Shown piece by piece: positions 1-6,172 of a stretch of 15,589 nt of DNA (the first letter of the stretch is position 1; every line of letters starts with the position of its first letter). Made by a program: the position numbers and the translations under genes. Under the pieces are notes generated by a model, which was given only the letters and a program-made list of their open reading frames with translations, did not search any database and was not told the origin of the DNA. Origin of the DNA: Firm-04 sp964463355 (GTDB lineage: Bacteria; Bacillota; Clostridia; Oscillospirales; Ruminococcaceae); contig CAYXBP010000030.1 of NCBI GenBank assembly GCA_964463355.1, positions 1 through 15,589 on the forward strand. Direction: 5' to 3'.

Positions 1-72
1 AACGACCGCAGAACCCAGGCGTGGCAGATCCAACTGAACAATGCCCAAGCTGCCCTCAATGGCATGAAGTGA
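1..72 (+). CDS. 3' end of an unidentified gene (partial)
   Basis: The first 23 codons read open from base 1 to a TGA at 70-72. The residues are polar and Gln/Asn/Ala-rich (ending LNNAQAALNGMK), which fits a helical C-terminus. A strong plus-strand terminator follows 38 bases later, which supports a real gene end rather than a chance open stretch. The fragment is too short to identify. It overlaps the 3' end of the minus-strand winged-helix gene by 17 bases. Confidence 0.5.
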   Translation, partial: NDRRTQAWQIQLNNAQAALNGMK

Positions 73-748
73 TATAATGAATATGGTATGATGACTTTGA
101 CAAGTCGTTGGTGCGGTTGTATTGAGCGTGCAGCCGCACTCTTTTTTTGCATTTCTTTCGGATGCTTCCTCTGACAAAGAATACAATCTGATAATGGTTG
201 TCCACGAACACTCGCTTGTTCTCTCTGGACTTCCGTCTGCACCGAACGATCAGCCGCAGCTTGGAAAGTTCATTGATGGTTCGGATCACGCTCTCACGCT
301 TCATACCTGTCTGCGCAGCGATGTCGTTGTAGCTGTTCCAGCTATCGCCAATCTTTGTGCTGTAGGCTTTGCAGAGGAATAGATAGATCAGCATCTGACG
401 TGGGACGAGCTGCCCGAAGATGTGTCTGTCCACAAAAAACCAACCGCCGTCAAGTGAAAGCTCCTTGACGGCGTAGCTGTATGTACCTTTGTGCCGATTG
501 GCTTTCACAGAACGTTGGATACGCTCTGTAAGCCCTCTGGCAGTTAAACGGGAAAGTATCCGTGCAACGGTCTGCACCGACCGTATACCGCAATTCTGAG
601 CGATTGTGGACTGTTTGACGCTGATAACGGTTTCGCCGGTGATTGATTGCTGCACAGAATGGATGCTGCACAGGTAGGCATATATGCTCAGTTCCTGTGC
701 ATCCAGTCCCAGCTCAAAGATCTGGTTGCTGAGTTTGTAGCTGCTCAT
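56..748 (-). CDS. Tandem winged-helix DNA-binding protein, replication-initiator or regulator type
   Basis: This 230-residue protein contains two helix-turn-helix units. The first is around residues 45-80 (STIAQNCGIRSVQTVARIL, then a basic wing). The second is around 140-170 (YNDIAAQTGMKRESVIRTINELSKLRLI). Two winged helices in tandem are typical of plasmid or mobile-element replication initiators and of HTH_36-type regulators, so it probably binds DNA for the mobile element in the left block. The ATG at 746-748 has a good AGGAG site six bases upstream. The last 35 or so residues are basic and low in similarity to the rest, and they run through a plus-strand terminator. The natural C-terminus may therefore have been replaced at a junction near 150-180. 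Only about 27 bases separate the start from the upstream hairpin, leaving no room for a full promoter. The exact role is not established. Confidence 0.7.
   Translation of the reverse strand: MSSYKLSNQIFELGLDAQELSIYAYLCSIHSVQQSITGETVISVKQSTIAQNCGIRSVQTVARILSRLTARGLTERIQRSVKANRHKGTYSYAVKELSLDGGWFFVDRHIFGQLVPRQMLIYLFLCKAYSTKIGDSWNSYNDIAAQTGMKRESVIRTINELSKLRLIVRCRRKSRENKRVFVDNHYQIVFFVRGSIRKKCKKRVRLHAQYNRTNDLSKSSYHIHYITSCH
111..148 (+). terminator. Rho-independent terminator after the left-edge gene
   Basis: GTGCGGTTG (111-119) pairs with CAGCCGCAC (131-139) through nine base pairs including one G-U, around an 11-base loop. After two bases comes a run of seven T (142-148). It ends transcripts of the partial plus-strand gene. 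It lies inside the 3' coding part of the minus-strand winged-helix gene, which suggests that gene's last codons are foreign sequence. Confidence 0.75.
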
Positions 749-770
749 GGGGAAGCTCCTTTCTTAGAAT

Positions 771-799
771 AACAAAAGCACCTTCGTTTGAAGGTGCTT
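771..799 (-). terminator. Perfect 10-bp hairpin terminator after brnA
   Basis: AAGCACCTTC (776-785) and GAAGGTGCTT (790-799) form a perfect 10-bp stem with a 4-base loop. Read on the minus strand the stem ends in TT and runs into TTGTTATT. It lies 10 bases after the brnA stop codon, so it should end the toxin-antitoxin transcript. The winged-helix gene starts right behind it and may depend on read-through. Confidence 0.7.
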
Positions 800-808
800 A
801 CTTGTTTT

Positions 809-1042
809 TCATGTTGTGGACGTCCAAGAAATATTAGGCTGCTTATTGTTCTGCACGCAGTCCCTTAAATAGAGGTTTATCAGGGTCTGATAAGGGATTC
901 CTGTATCCTCAGACATATCTTTGAAGAAGTCGATGGTACTGCTGTCAATGTTAATTGTGATTTGCTTTTTCAGTTTGCTCGTGTAGGGATTTCTGCGGGG
1001 ATTCAAACTTTTAATATCATACTCTTCTCTCATATGGTTCAC
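809..1042 (-). CDS. brnA: BrnA-type antitoxin
   Basis: This small protein of 77 residues (74 from the inner ATG) is the antitoxin of a type II pair. Its pattern is the BrnA one: a basic N-terminus, then a ribbon-helix-helix (KKQITINIDSSTIDFFKDMSEDTGIPYQTLINLYLRD, cut here into its two parts: beta strand around 26-32, helices around 34-60). BrnA proteins bind BrnT and repress their own promoter through the ribbon-helix-helix dimer. The GTG at 1040-1042 overlaps the toxin stop in GTGA, and AGGAAGG lies just upstream. An ATG at 1031-1033 is the alternative start. Toxin-first order with coupled translation is the normal brnTA layout. Confidence 0.85.
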   Translation of the reverse strand: MNHMREEYDIKSLNPRRNPYTSKLKKQITINIDSSTIDFFKDMSEDTGIPYQTLINLYLRDCVQNNKQPNISWTSTT

Positions 1043-1329
1043 CAGCCTTCCTGATAAATCTTCTTCTCGTTCTTAGTCGCTTCTCGTGCGGATATGAGCC
1101 GAATAACATTGTCATCATCACGGTAACAGTGGCTTACAATACAGATTTTTGAAGACTTCAGCATCCCAATAATAAGAAATCGTTCTTCTTCGATGGAATG
1201 ATCTGGATCATCAAATAATACTGCATTATCGTCATAGAACACCTCCTTAGCAGTTTCAAATGATAAGCCATGCTTTTTCATGTTGATTGCGTTCTTGTTT
1301 TCGTCCCACTCAAAACGTAGCATCTCCAT
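1039..1329 (-). CDS. brnT: BrnT-type toxin (ribonuclease-like)
   Basis: The protein (96 residues from the ATG at 1327-1329) has BrnT hallmarks: FEWDENKNAINMKKHGLSFE near the N-terminus, a DD/DDP acidic stretch in the middle, and RLISAREATKNEKKIY at the end. BrnT toxins have a RelE-like fold and block translation by cutting RNA. BrnA, encoded directly downstream, neutralises them. A GTG at 1342-1344 would add five codons but sits just before the -10 box. The ATG at 1327-1329 coincides with the predicted transcript start, so the message may be leaderless. A second ATG is at 1321-1323. The cassette has its own promoter, operator and terminator. Confidence 0.85.
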   Translation of the reverse strand: MEMLRFEWDENKNAINMKKHGLSFETAKEVFYDDNAVLFDDPDHSIEEERFLIIGMLKSSKICIVSHCYRDDDNVIRLISAREATKNEKKIYQEGW

Positions 1330-1335
1330 ACTTAT

Positions 1336-1364
1336 ATTATACACTGCTTGTAATTATTTGTCAA
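1336..1364 (-). promoter_or_regulatory. Consensus sigma-A promoter of brnTA
   Basis: On the minus strand a perfect TTGACA (1359-1364) and a perfect TATAAT (1336-1341) are separated by exactly 17 bases. Counting seven bases from the -10 box puts +1 at about 1329, the first base of the brnT ATG. Confidence 0.85.
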
Positions 1365-1379
1365 GTATCAAATAATTAC
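1350..1379. promoter_or_regulatory. Palindromic operator, probable BrnA binding site
   Basis: GTAATTATTTG (1350-1360) and CAAATAATTAC (1369-1379) are perfect 11-bp inverted repeats separated by 8 bases. The palindrome overlaps the -35 box of the brnTA promoter. BrnA-type ribbon-helix-helix antitoxins autorepress, so this is the natural operator candidate. Binding by BrnA is inferred. Confidence 0.7.
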
Positions 1380-1411
1380 TTTCCTGTATTGAAATGGTCG
1401 GAAAATCCGAA

Positions 1412-2707
1412 TCACCCTTTCTTCGTCCTCCACTGAAAATACGTCTTGCCGTTGTAATCATTCTGCACAGCTTCTGGCAGAACAATTGTCTTTTTTCCAT
1501 TCGCAGTATAGGAAATTTCTTTGCCATCCAGCAGCTTTTTCAACTGCGTTTCTGTCAGTTCTTTGCCGTACACTTTTGCAAGATTCATGCCGCACTTTCC
1601 AGTGCAGTAAAAACCGAATTTTCCCTTTTTCACGGGCTTTCCGCTCTTTGGACAATTCCCGATCGGCTCAGACTGCACAGCAAACTGACTGTTTTCTGCA
1701 ATCGTTCCATATCGTTTGCAAATATCCTGCACAAATGTGATAATCCCATTCATAAACGCATCTGCGGCGTATTCTCCACGCTCCACCTGTTGCAGCTGCA
1801 TCTCCCAGTCCGCTGTCAATTTCGGAGATTTCACCTCTTCAGGGCAGCAAGCAATCAAGTTCACACCCTTTTCCGCTGCTGTGATCTGCTTGCCTTTCCG
1901 CTGTGCAAATCCATGTGCAACAAGTCCCTCGATGATGGCTGCTCTGGTCGCTGGAGTGCCTAAGCCTTTCTTTTCCGCATCTTCATCGTAATTTTCCAGT
2001 CCGGCGTGTTCTATTGCGGAAAGCAGTGTATCTTCGGTATAGGGCTTGGGCGGAGTTGTGAAATGCTCTGCTTTTTGTGCGGAAACATCTTCAAAAATCT
2101 GTCCCTGTATAACTTCCGGAAGTGGCTGTTCCTCTTTTTGCTCAGTATCCGCATTGGCATTTTTCAAAGCCGCTTTCACTGTCTTGTCAATGGCTTTCCA
2201 ACCGTCCTGCAAAACGGTTTTGCCGCTTGCAAAAAAGTCCGTATGTTCGCAGTTTACCGTGATTTTCACTGCTTCACACTTGTGCGGCATCGCCGTTGCC
2301 ATCACCAGACGTGCGGAGATCAGCTTCAGAATGTGCAGTTCACCCTCCGAAAGTGTGGACAGATCCGTTTTTGCGATCTTTTCTGTAGGCAAAATCGCAT
2401 GATGCCCAGAAACTTTTGCATTGTTGATGCAGCGTTTTACATTGATTTCCTGTGGACTGCCAAAGTTTGAAAATATGCTGAAAACCGTATGTATCATAGA
2501 AGCCGCCGTCTGCTCCATATCGTCTGAAAGATATTGCGAATCCGTTCTCGGATAGGTAGACAGCTTCTTTTCGTACAAAGATTGCAGAAAATCCAGCGTC
2601 TGCTTTGCGGTATAGCCGAACTGCTTGTTGGCATCCCGCTGTAGTGTTGTCAGATCATACAGTTTTGGGGGATTGGCATTCTTGATTTCTTTTTTCAGTT
2701 CTGTCAT
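1412..2707 (-). pseudogene. topB: DNA topoisomerase III (type IA), 5'-truncated
   Basis: The reading frame covers the central and C-terminal parts of a mobile-element type IA topoisomerase. It begins at PPKLYDLTTLQRDANKQFGYTA and holds the active-site motif TYPRTDSQYL with the catalytic Tyr, then GHHAILPTEK and GLGTPATRAAIIE, and a C-terminal zinc-ribbon-like remnant (CPKSGK, FYCTGKCG). The N-terminal Toprim domain, which binds magnesium and makes up about the first third of the roughly 700-residue family, is absent. The remainder therefore cannot be a working topoisomerase by itself. The frame stays open to a GTG at 2753-2755, but the first 16 residues do not look like the family. The ATG at 2705-2707 has no good ribosome binding site. 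topB is a common cargo of conjugative elements, which fits the neighbours. Confidence 0.85.
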
Positions 2708-2734
2708 TATAACACAAAAAACGCGCCTTGTCAC
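2706..2734 (-). promoter_or_regulatory. Possible promoter at the topB truncation point
   Basis: Minus-strand GTGACA (2729-2734) and TATAAT (2706-2711) are 17 bases apart. The -10 overlaps the first possible topB ATG, so a transcript from here would start inside the frame. It may be a chance match or a promoter brought in at the junction. Confidence 0.3.
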
Positions 2735-2747
2735 TACCTTTTGCGAA

Positions 2748-2764
2748 TTACTCACGGTGAGTAA
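2748..2764. repeat. Perfect 17-base palindrome at the topB truncation
   Basis: TTACTCAC (2748-2755), one G, then GTGAGTAA (2757-2764). It lies between the unknown gene's terminator and the topB remnant. It may be an operator or a recombination scar. No protein can be assigned to it. Confidence 0.45.
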
Positions 2765-2780
2765 ATTTTTCTCTTTACAG

Positions 2781-2815
2781 CTATAAAGAAAGGGATGACT
2801 GCTGCCATCCCCTTC
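2781..2815 (-). terminator. Probable terminator of the unknown gene at 2823-3269
   Basis: GAAGGGGATG and CATCCCTTTC on the minus strand pair over 10 positions including one G-U, with an 8-base loop (stem 2788-2815). A short TTTATAG tail follows. It begins 8 bases after the stop codon. The tail is weak in T, so confidence is moderate. Confidence 0.5.
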
Positions 2816-2822
2816 TCTTCAT

Positions 2823-3269
2823 TCAGTTGCCGTTGTAATCGTGATCAACGCACTCAGGCTCGCATTCAAGCACCGCTTTGGATGTTTTGTATTTTCTGCC
2901 TATATTTGCCTCAAACGCCTCTAAAATGGCTGCAACGATAATCTCGCGATCATCCCATACGCTAGCCGGTATCTTCATTTTTTCTATATACCATGTCCGA
3001 TGTGCATCCATATTCTCATCGCGAATATAATCGTCGGACGTAATCATTCTTATAATTCTTCCTTTGTAGTAGAAATCTGTATAGTTCGGAACACCATAAT
3101 TATCATTACCACCTATCTCACTCAAATACATTCCTCGTTCTTCATCTACACACCAATCATGATATATCGTAATGATCGCCGGCTTATCTTCATCCCAAGA
3201 TTTCCAGCCAAGCGATTTGCAAAAAGCCTTTCTTTCTGCGGTGCCCAATTCTTCATAAATAAATGCCAT
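2823..3269 (-). CDS. Unrecognised acidic protein, 148 residues, own transcription unit
   Basis: I do not recognise the family. The protein starts MAFIYEELGTAERKAFCKSL and is acidic and aromatic in the middle (YHDWCVDEERGMYL, GGNDNYGVPNYTDFYYKG). It has no signal peptide or membrane segment and ends in a Cys/Asp-rich tail (ECEPECVDHDYNGN). The ATG at 3267-3269 has only a weak purine-rich site upstream. It has its own near-consensus promoter about 50 bases upstream and a hairpin behind it, so it is expressed independently as cargo. The size and acidic, aromatic makeup resemble polymorphic-toxin immunity proteins, but this is only a guess. No toxin partner is visible. Confidence 0.65.
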   Translation of the reverse strand: MAFIYEELGTAERKAFCKSLGWKSWDEDKPAIITIYHDWCVDEERGMYLSEIGGNDNYGVPNYTDFYYKGRIIRMITSDDYIRDENMDAHRTWYIEKMKIPASVWDDREIIVAAILEAFEANIGRKYKTSKAVLECEPECVDHDYNGN

Positions 3270-3319
3270 ATTACCGTCGCTTTCTTAATCATGCAAACAG
3301 TATGTAATTCACTGCATTC

Positions 3320-3348
3320 ATTATGCCACATTTAGCACACTTTGTCAA
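3320..3348 (-). promoter_or_regulatory. Sigma-A promoter of the unknown gene
   Basis: Minus-strand TTGACA (3343-3348) and CATAAT (3320-3325) are 17 bases apart, with a TG one base before the -10 (extended -10). The predicted start near 3313 gives a leader of about 44 bases before the ATG at 3269. Confidence 0.75.
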
Positions 3349-3358
3349 TACTTTTTTG

Positions 3359-4226
3359 CTATCGTGACCCATGATCCCCACTATTCTGCGAATCTGTTCC
3401 ATCCGGTACGCTGTGCGCTCCATTATTCTGGTTGACCTGATCTTTTGCACCTTGGACAATACTTCCATCATTTTTTGCAGCTTCGATCATACTCTTCCAC
3501 TCTTCTTTTGATAATGGAACTGCACCCATATCCGGTTGTTGTATTGGTTCTTGATCAGCTACACGATCTTCCAGCGTTTTCCACATAGTACTCAATCTGA
3601 TCGCCATCCGGATTGGATGTAAAGCCCCATGTATAACCGGGGACGTGCGTAAAAAAGTCGGTCTTATCAAATTCCGGCAATGTGATATATGCAACACCAT
3701 CCACAACTTCGCCTTTCAGCTGCAAGTCCTCAGTCGGGACAGCAGAATAGGAACGATCAATGGAAATGGTGATCTGCTCTGCATCTTCTGAAATTGCGTT
3801 TTGCTCCGGAATGATCATGCCGTTTTCGTCCGTCCAGCGATGATCTTCTGTCTGTATATCGCCGCAGATGCTTGCTGCCATGACGGGTGAAATTTTCTTC
3901 TTTTTCTTCTTTCTGGAAACCTTGTCTTTCACGCAGTCTATTGTAATCTCCGATTGTCCGACTTTGTTCGCTTTACCATCAGAAATCAACGCTTCAAACA
4001 CCTCGTCCTGAGAGCTTGCATACACCTTCTCCTCAGTTGCGTAAACAGTATACTCGGCAAGGACAAGTTTGGGTCTGTACTTTTGCATAAATGCCTGATA
4101 CTGACTGTTGGCAAGCAATATTTGTTTCGTCAACATGGGGTTTTCTGTATTTTCATCCAGAACGATGAATATTGTCCGTTCTTCGTCCTTTTTGGACTGC
4201 AAATGAACACTGCAAAAATACTTCAC
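3359..4226 (-). pseudogene. Mobile-element protein of unknown function, frameshifted near its end
   Basis: The first frame runs from a GTG at 4224-4226, behind AAAGGAGGAATTGCA, to a stop at 3555 (223 residues). It is cytosolic-looking, with a run of six Lys near the middle (KVSRKKKKKKISPV) and a conserved-looking end (LPEFDKTDFFTHVPGYTWGF, then GDQIEYYVEN). Near 3575-3600 the protein-like sequence moves to another frame (EDRVADQEPIQQPDMGAV, then PLSKEEWKSMIEAAKNDGS). That frame continues to a TAG at 3359. Loss of one base would explain this, and no slippery heptamer is present. The start overlaps the stop of the upstream membrane gene in GTGA, so the two are translationally coupled. It is probably an accessory gene of a conjugative element. 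Confidence 0.55.
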
Positions 4227-4507
4227 TGCAATTCCTCCTTTGCTTTTTTTCGTTCCCGTATAATCATTACTGTGCAGAAGCCGCCGCCAATCAGTAAGAT
4301 CCAGAAGTCCAGCGGATAGAACTGCCACTCCGGCATATCCTCCGTTTCACTCTGAGAGGATGCTTCTGAAGTTTCTGCAATATCGGCTTTGCTGAAAACA
4401 AAATTCCCACACAGCAAAACTACGGCAGCAATTGCTGTTACAGTAAACAGCTTGTTCTTGCCAACAAAGCCTTTGACTTGTGTCACACGTTCCTTATGCG
4501 TTCGCAT
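4223..4507 (-). CDS. Small membrane protein with two transmembrane helices
   Basis: From the ATG at 4505-4507 the protein has 94 residues. A basic N-terminus (MRTHKERVTQVKGFVGKNK) leads into a first helix (LFTVTAIAAVVLLCGNFVF). A Ser/Glu-rich outer loop follows, then a second helix (FWILLIGGGFCTVMII), then a basic RERKKAKEE tail, so both ends should be in the cytosol. AAGGGTGAG lies upstream of this start. An ATG 13 codons earlier is in frame but has poorer context and falls inside the preceding gene. Spacing to the upstream gene is 13 bases and the downstream gene overlaps by 4, so this is one operon. The family is not recognised. Position suggests a part of a conjugation-type module. Confidence 0.6.
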   Translation of the reverse strand: MRTHKERVTQVKGFVGKNKLFTVTAIAAVVLLCGNFVFSKADIAETSEASSQSETEDMPEWQFYPLDFWILLIGGGFCTVMIIRERKKAKEELQ

Positions 4508-4520
4508 TTTCTCACCCTTT

Positions 4521-5519
4521 CTACGGAATATCGGGATTGCTTTCAAATCCCATTTCTGTCAGGCTTACCCATTCTTTCTCGTTATCTGTGAAATTAAGAG
4601 CATCCATGATGCTTTCCTTGCTGTAATACCAAAGCCCGATGGAATGCAGATTGTGCTGGTATTCGCAGATGTATGTCACTTCTTCGATGTCCTGCGGTAC
4701 TGTTATCATATAGTTGTAACTGTTGATATACCAGCTATATATATCATCCGCATAATCCCAGCCGCTATTGGAATAGTAACAGGAATCAAAATACACCAGT
4801 TTCCAGTTGTCGATCCGCCACTGGATCATATTGTTCCAATAGGCAGTCTGTGCTGTTCCGTCTTTGATGGTGTTGTATGTCGTTAACAAGGGTATCAACA
4901 CATCCACCCATTCTGTATAGGCGTTCAGGAAATGTTCTACTTCCGCCGCTGCGGAATCATACTCAGGGTTATGCTGAACTTCAACATGTCTGGTACAACC
5001 AGTGCCGCAGGATTGCCATGCATAGACAGTATCATTGAAATTCACACATTTTTCGGCAATCAAATCAAAGACTTCCTGTGTATAAGTGACTTCATAAATG
5101 CCGCCCTCTGTTCCATGTGCTTCGTTTTCCAGTTTTTCCAGATACACATAGGCAACAGCAATAATGCCGTGCATATCCTCTTCGGTAAAATTCCAAGCCG
5201 CTTTGAGTGCGTCTTTGCGAGTTTCCGTTGCAAAACTAGTCTGATAAGTGGTTTTGTTTTCTTCTGCATTGATGCGTTCCAGATAAGCAAGATCACTGTG
5301 TGTCAGATCCTCATAGTTGTAATACAAGCTGTCAATCAGTGCGTAGTATGCGTCTTTCCGGCTTTGAATTGCAGCATCGAAATAGGCAAGTGCAGCCTGA
5401 TATTGCTCATCGACCTCAACTAGCCCTACCGCTCCAATCACAGCCGATTTGTCCGCCGTATCTCCGCCAAAAATAATCGCACTAATACCCATAAGCAGGA
5501 ACAGGAACAAAAACAGCAT
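4521..5519 (-). pseudogene. Membrane-anchored extracellular protein of mobile-element type, 5'-truncated
   Basis: The frame opens with a very hydrophobic segment (LFLFLFLLMGISAIIFGG) that should anchor the protein. About 300 residues follow that look extracellular: rich in Tyr, Trp, Glu and Asp, with paired Cys (SCGTGC; also CYY, and C in TYICEY). There is no ribosome binding site at the first ATG (5517-5519). The frame stays open upstream (IRHLIPVVAIVIIA) until it meets the end of a plus-strand phage gene, so the true start has been lost. The family is not recognised. In conjugative elements such N-anchored surface proteins often belong to the mating or cell-wall module. It heads the three-gene operon 5519-3359. 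Confidence 0.55.
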
Positions 5520-5534
5520 TGCAATAATAACGAT

Positions 5535-5618
5535 AGCAACAACTGGTATAAGATGCCGTATAACCCCGATACTTCGGAGAAAAAGGCGGCTACGACTACA
5601 ACCACGAAAACATCGTAA
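5535..5618 (+). pseudogene. 3' remnant of a phage tail gene
   Basis: A plus-strand frame ends NNWYKMPYNPDTSEKKAA, then a run of Thr, then a TAA at 5616-5618, 13 bases before the tail assembly chaperone ATG. A short Thr/Lys/Ala-rich tail is a usual end for a major tail protein, and this is the gene expected before the chaperone in siphophage tail operons. Everything upstream has been lost at the junction with the minus-strand membrane gene. The left limit given is approximate. Confidence 0.5.
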
Positions 5619-5630
5619 GGGGGCAGGATT

Positions 5631-6011
5631 ATGGCAATTACTAAAACAATTGAAATTGATGGAATCGAGGTTCCTTTCAGAGCAAGTGCAGCGATTCCCC
5701 GTCTTTACCGTTTAAAATTCAGACGTGATGTATATAAGGATTTCGCAAAACTTCAGTCCGATGCCAGCAAGAACGATGAAAAGCGTTCAGAAATGAGCAT
5801 TGAATCACTTGAAGTTTTTGAGGATCTTGCATGGCTGATGGCACATCATGCCGACCCCGAAAATGTACCGGATACACCGGATGAATGGCTTGAAAATTTC
5901 AATACATTTTCAATTTATCAGATCCTTCCTCAGCTGATTGAGCTGTGGGGGCTGAACATCGAAACGCAGGTGGAGTCTAAAAAAAACATCGCCCGATTGA
6001 CAGGGAAATGA
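5631..6011 (+). CDS. Phage tail assembly chaperone (G-type)
   Basis: The 126-residue protein begins MAITKTIEIDGIEVPFRASA, then IPRLYRLKFRRDVYKDF. This is the usual start of the Gram-positive siphophage tail assembly chaperone, which coats the tape measure during tail assembly. The middle is acidic and helical (SLEVFEDLAWLMAHHADP). AAGGGGG precedes the ATG at 5631. Near the end is a slippery run at codons AAA AAA AAC, so a fraction of ribosomes should shift by -1. They would then make a G-T fusion of about 180 residues using the next frame. The identification rests on sequence style and gene position between the major tail gene and the tape measure. Confidence 0.85.
   Translation: MAITKTIEIDGIEVPFRASAAIPRLYRLKFRRDVYKDFAKLQSDASKNDEKRSEMSIESLEVFEDLAWLMAHHADPENVPDTPDEWLENFNTFSIYQILPQLIELWGLNIETQVESKKNIARLTGK
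5981..5987 (+). promoter_or_regulatory. Programmed -1 ribosomal frameshift site
   Basis: The heptamer A AAA AAC lies in frame in an 8-A run (5979-5986). The -1 frame then reads CAT CGC CCG ATT GAC AGG straight into the next ATG at 6008 without a stop. This matches the G/G-T frameshift of siphophage tail chaperone genes. Confidence 0.8.
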
Positions 6012-6172
6012 CGACGCCGCTTTTTCTGCTGAGATGCAAACAGCTCGGTCTTTCGATGACCGAGCTGGATTTTTTGACGATAGGTTTAATCAATGATATG
6101 TTCACTGAACGTGAAAATGACGATTGTTCATATGATTCACTGGCTACGCAGGATGATATGAATGCCTTTTAA
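6008..6172 (+). CDS. Tail assembly chaperone T-domain (frameshift product C-terminal part)
   Basis: This 54-residue frame begins MTTPLFLLRCKQLGLSMTEL and ends LATQDDMNAF, which is the typical T-segment style in Clostridia siphophages. Its ATG overlaps the stop of the chaperone in ATGA, in the -1 frame. It is likely made mainly as the C-terminal part of the G-T fusion, which recruits the major tail protein during tail growth. It could also be made alone by re-initiation. Its TAA (6170-6172) overlaps the stop of the convergent PIN toxin gene (6169-6171). A strong hairpin with a T run lies inside it. Confidence 0.75.
   Translation: MTTPLFLLRCKQLGLSMTELDFLTIGLINDMFTERENDDCSYDSLATQDDMNAF
6041..6075 (+). 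terminator. Terminator-like hairpin inside the T-domain frame
   Basis: CAGCTCGGTC (6041-6050) and GACCGAGCTG (6058-6067) form a perfect 10-bp stem with a 7-base loop, followed by GA and six T (6070-6075). It has the form of an intrinsic terminator but lies within coding sequence. It is 53 bases past the frameshift site, too far to be a standard stimulator. Confidence 0.5.

Noticed and set aside
1394..1411. Small hairpin TCGGA-AAA-TCCGA after topB
   Set aside because: Only five base pairs and no T run on either strand, so it is not supported as a terminator.
2006..2470. Long plus-strand frames opposite topB
   Set aside because: They are antisense shadows of a clear topoisomerase frame, have no ribosome binding site and have low-complexity Cys/Phe-rich products.
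3146..3331. Alternative minus-strand frame overlapping the unknown gene start
   Set aside because: It begins upstream of the predicted transcript start and overlaps a better frame with more protein-like composition.
5449..5715. Plus-strand frame across the junction
   Set aside because: Ser/Arg/Ile-rich, crosses two unrelated gene ends and overlaps the tail chaperone in another frame.
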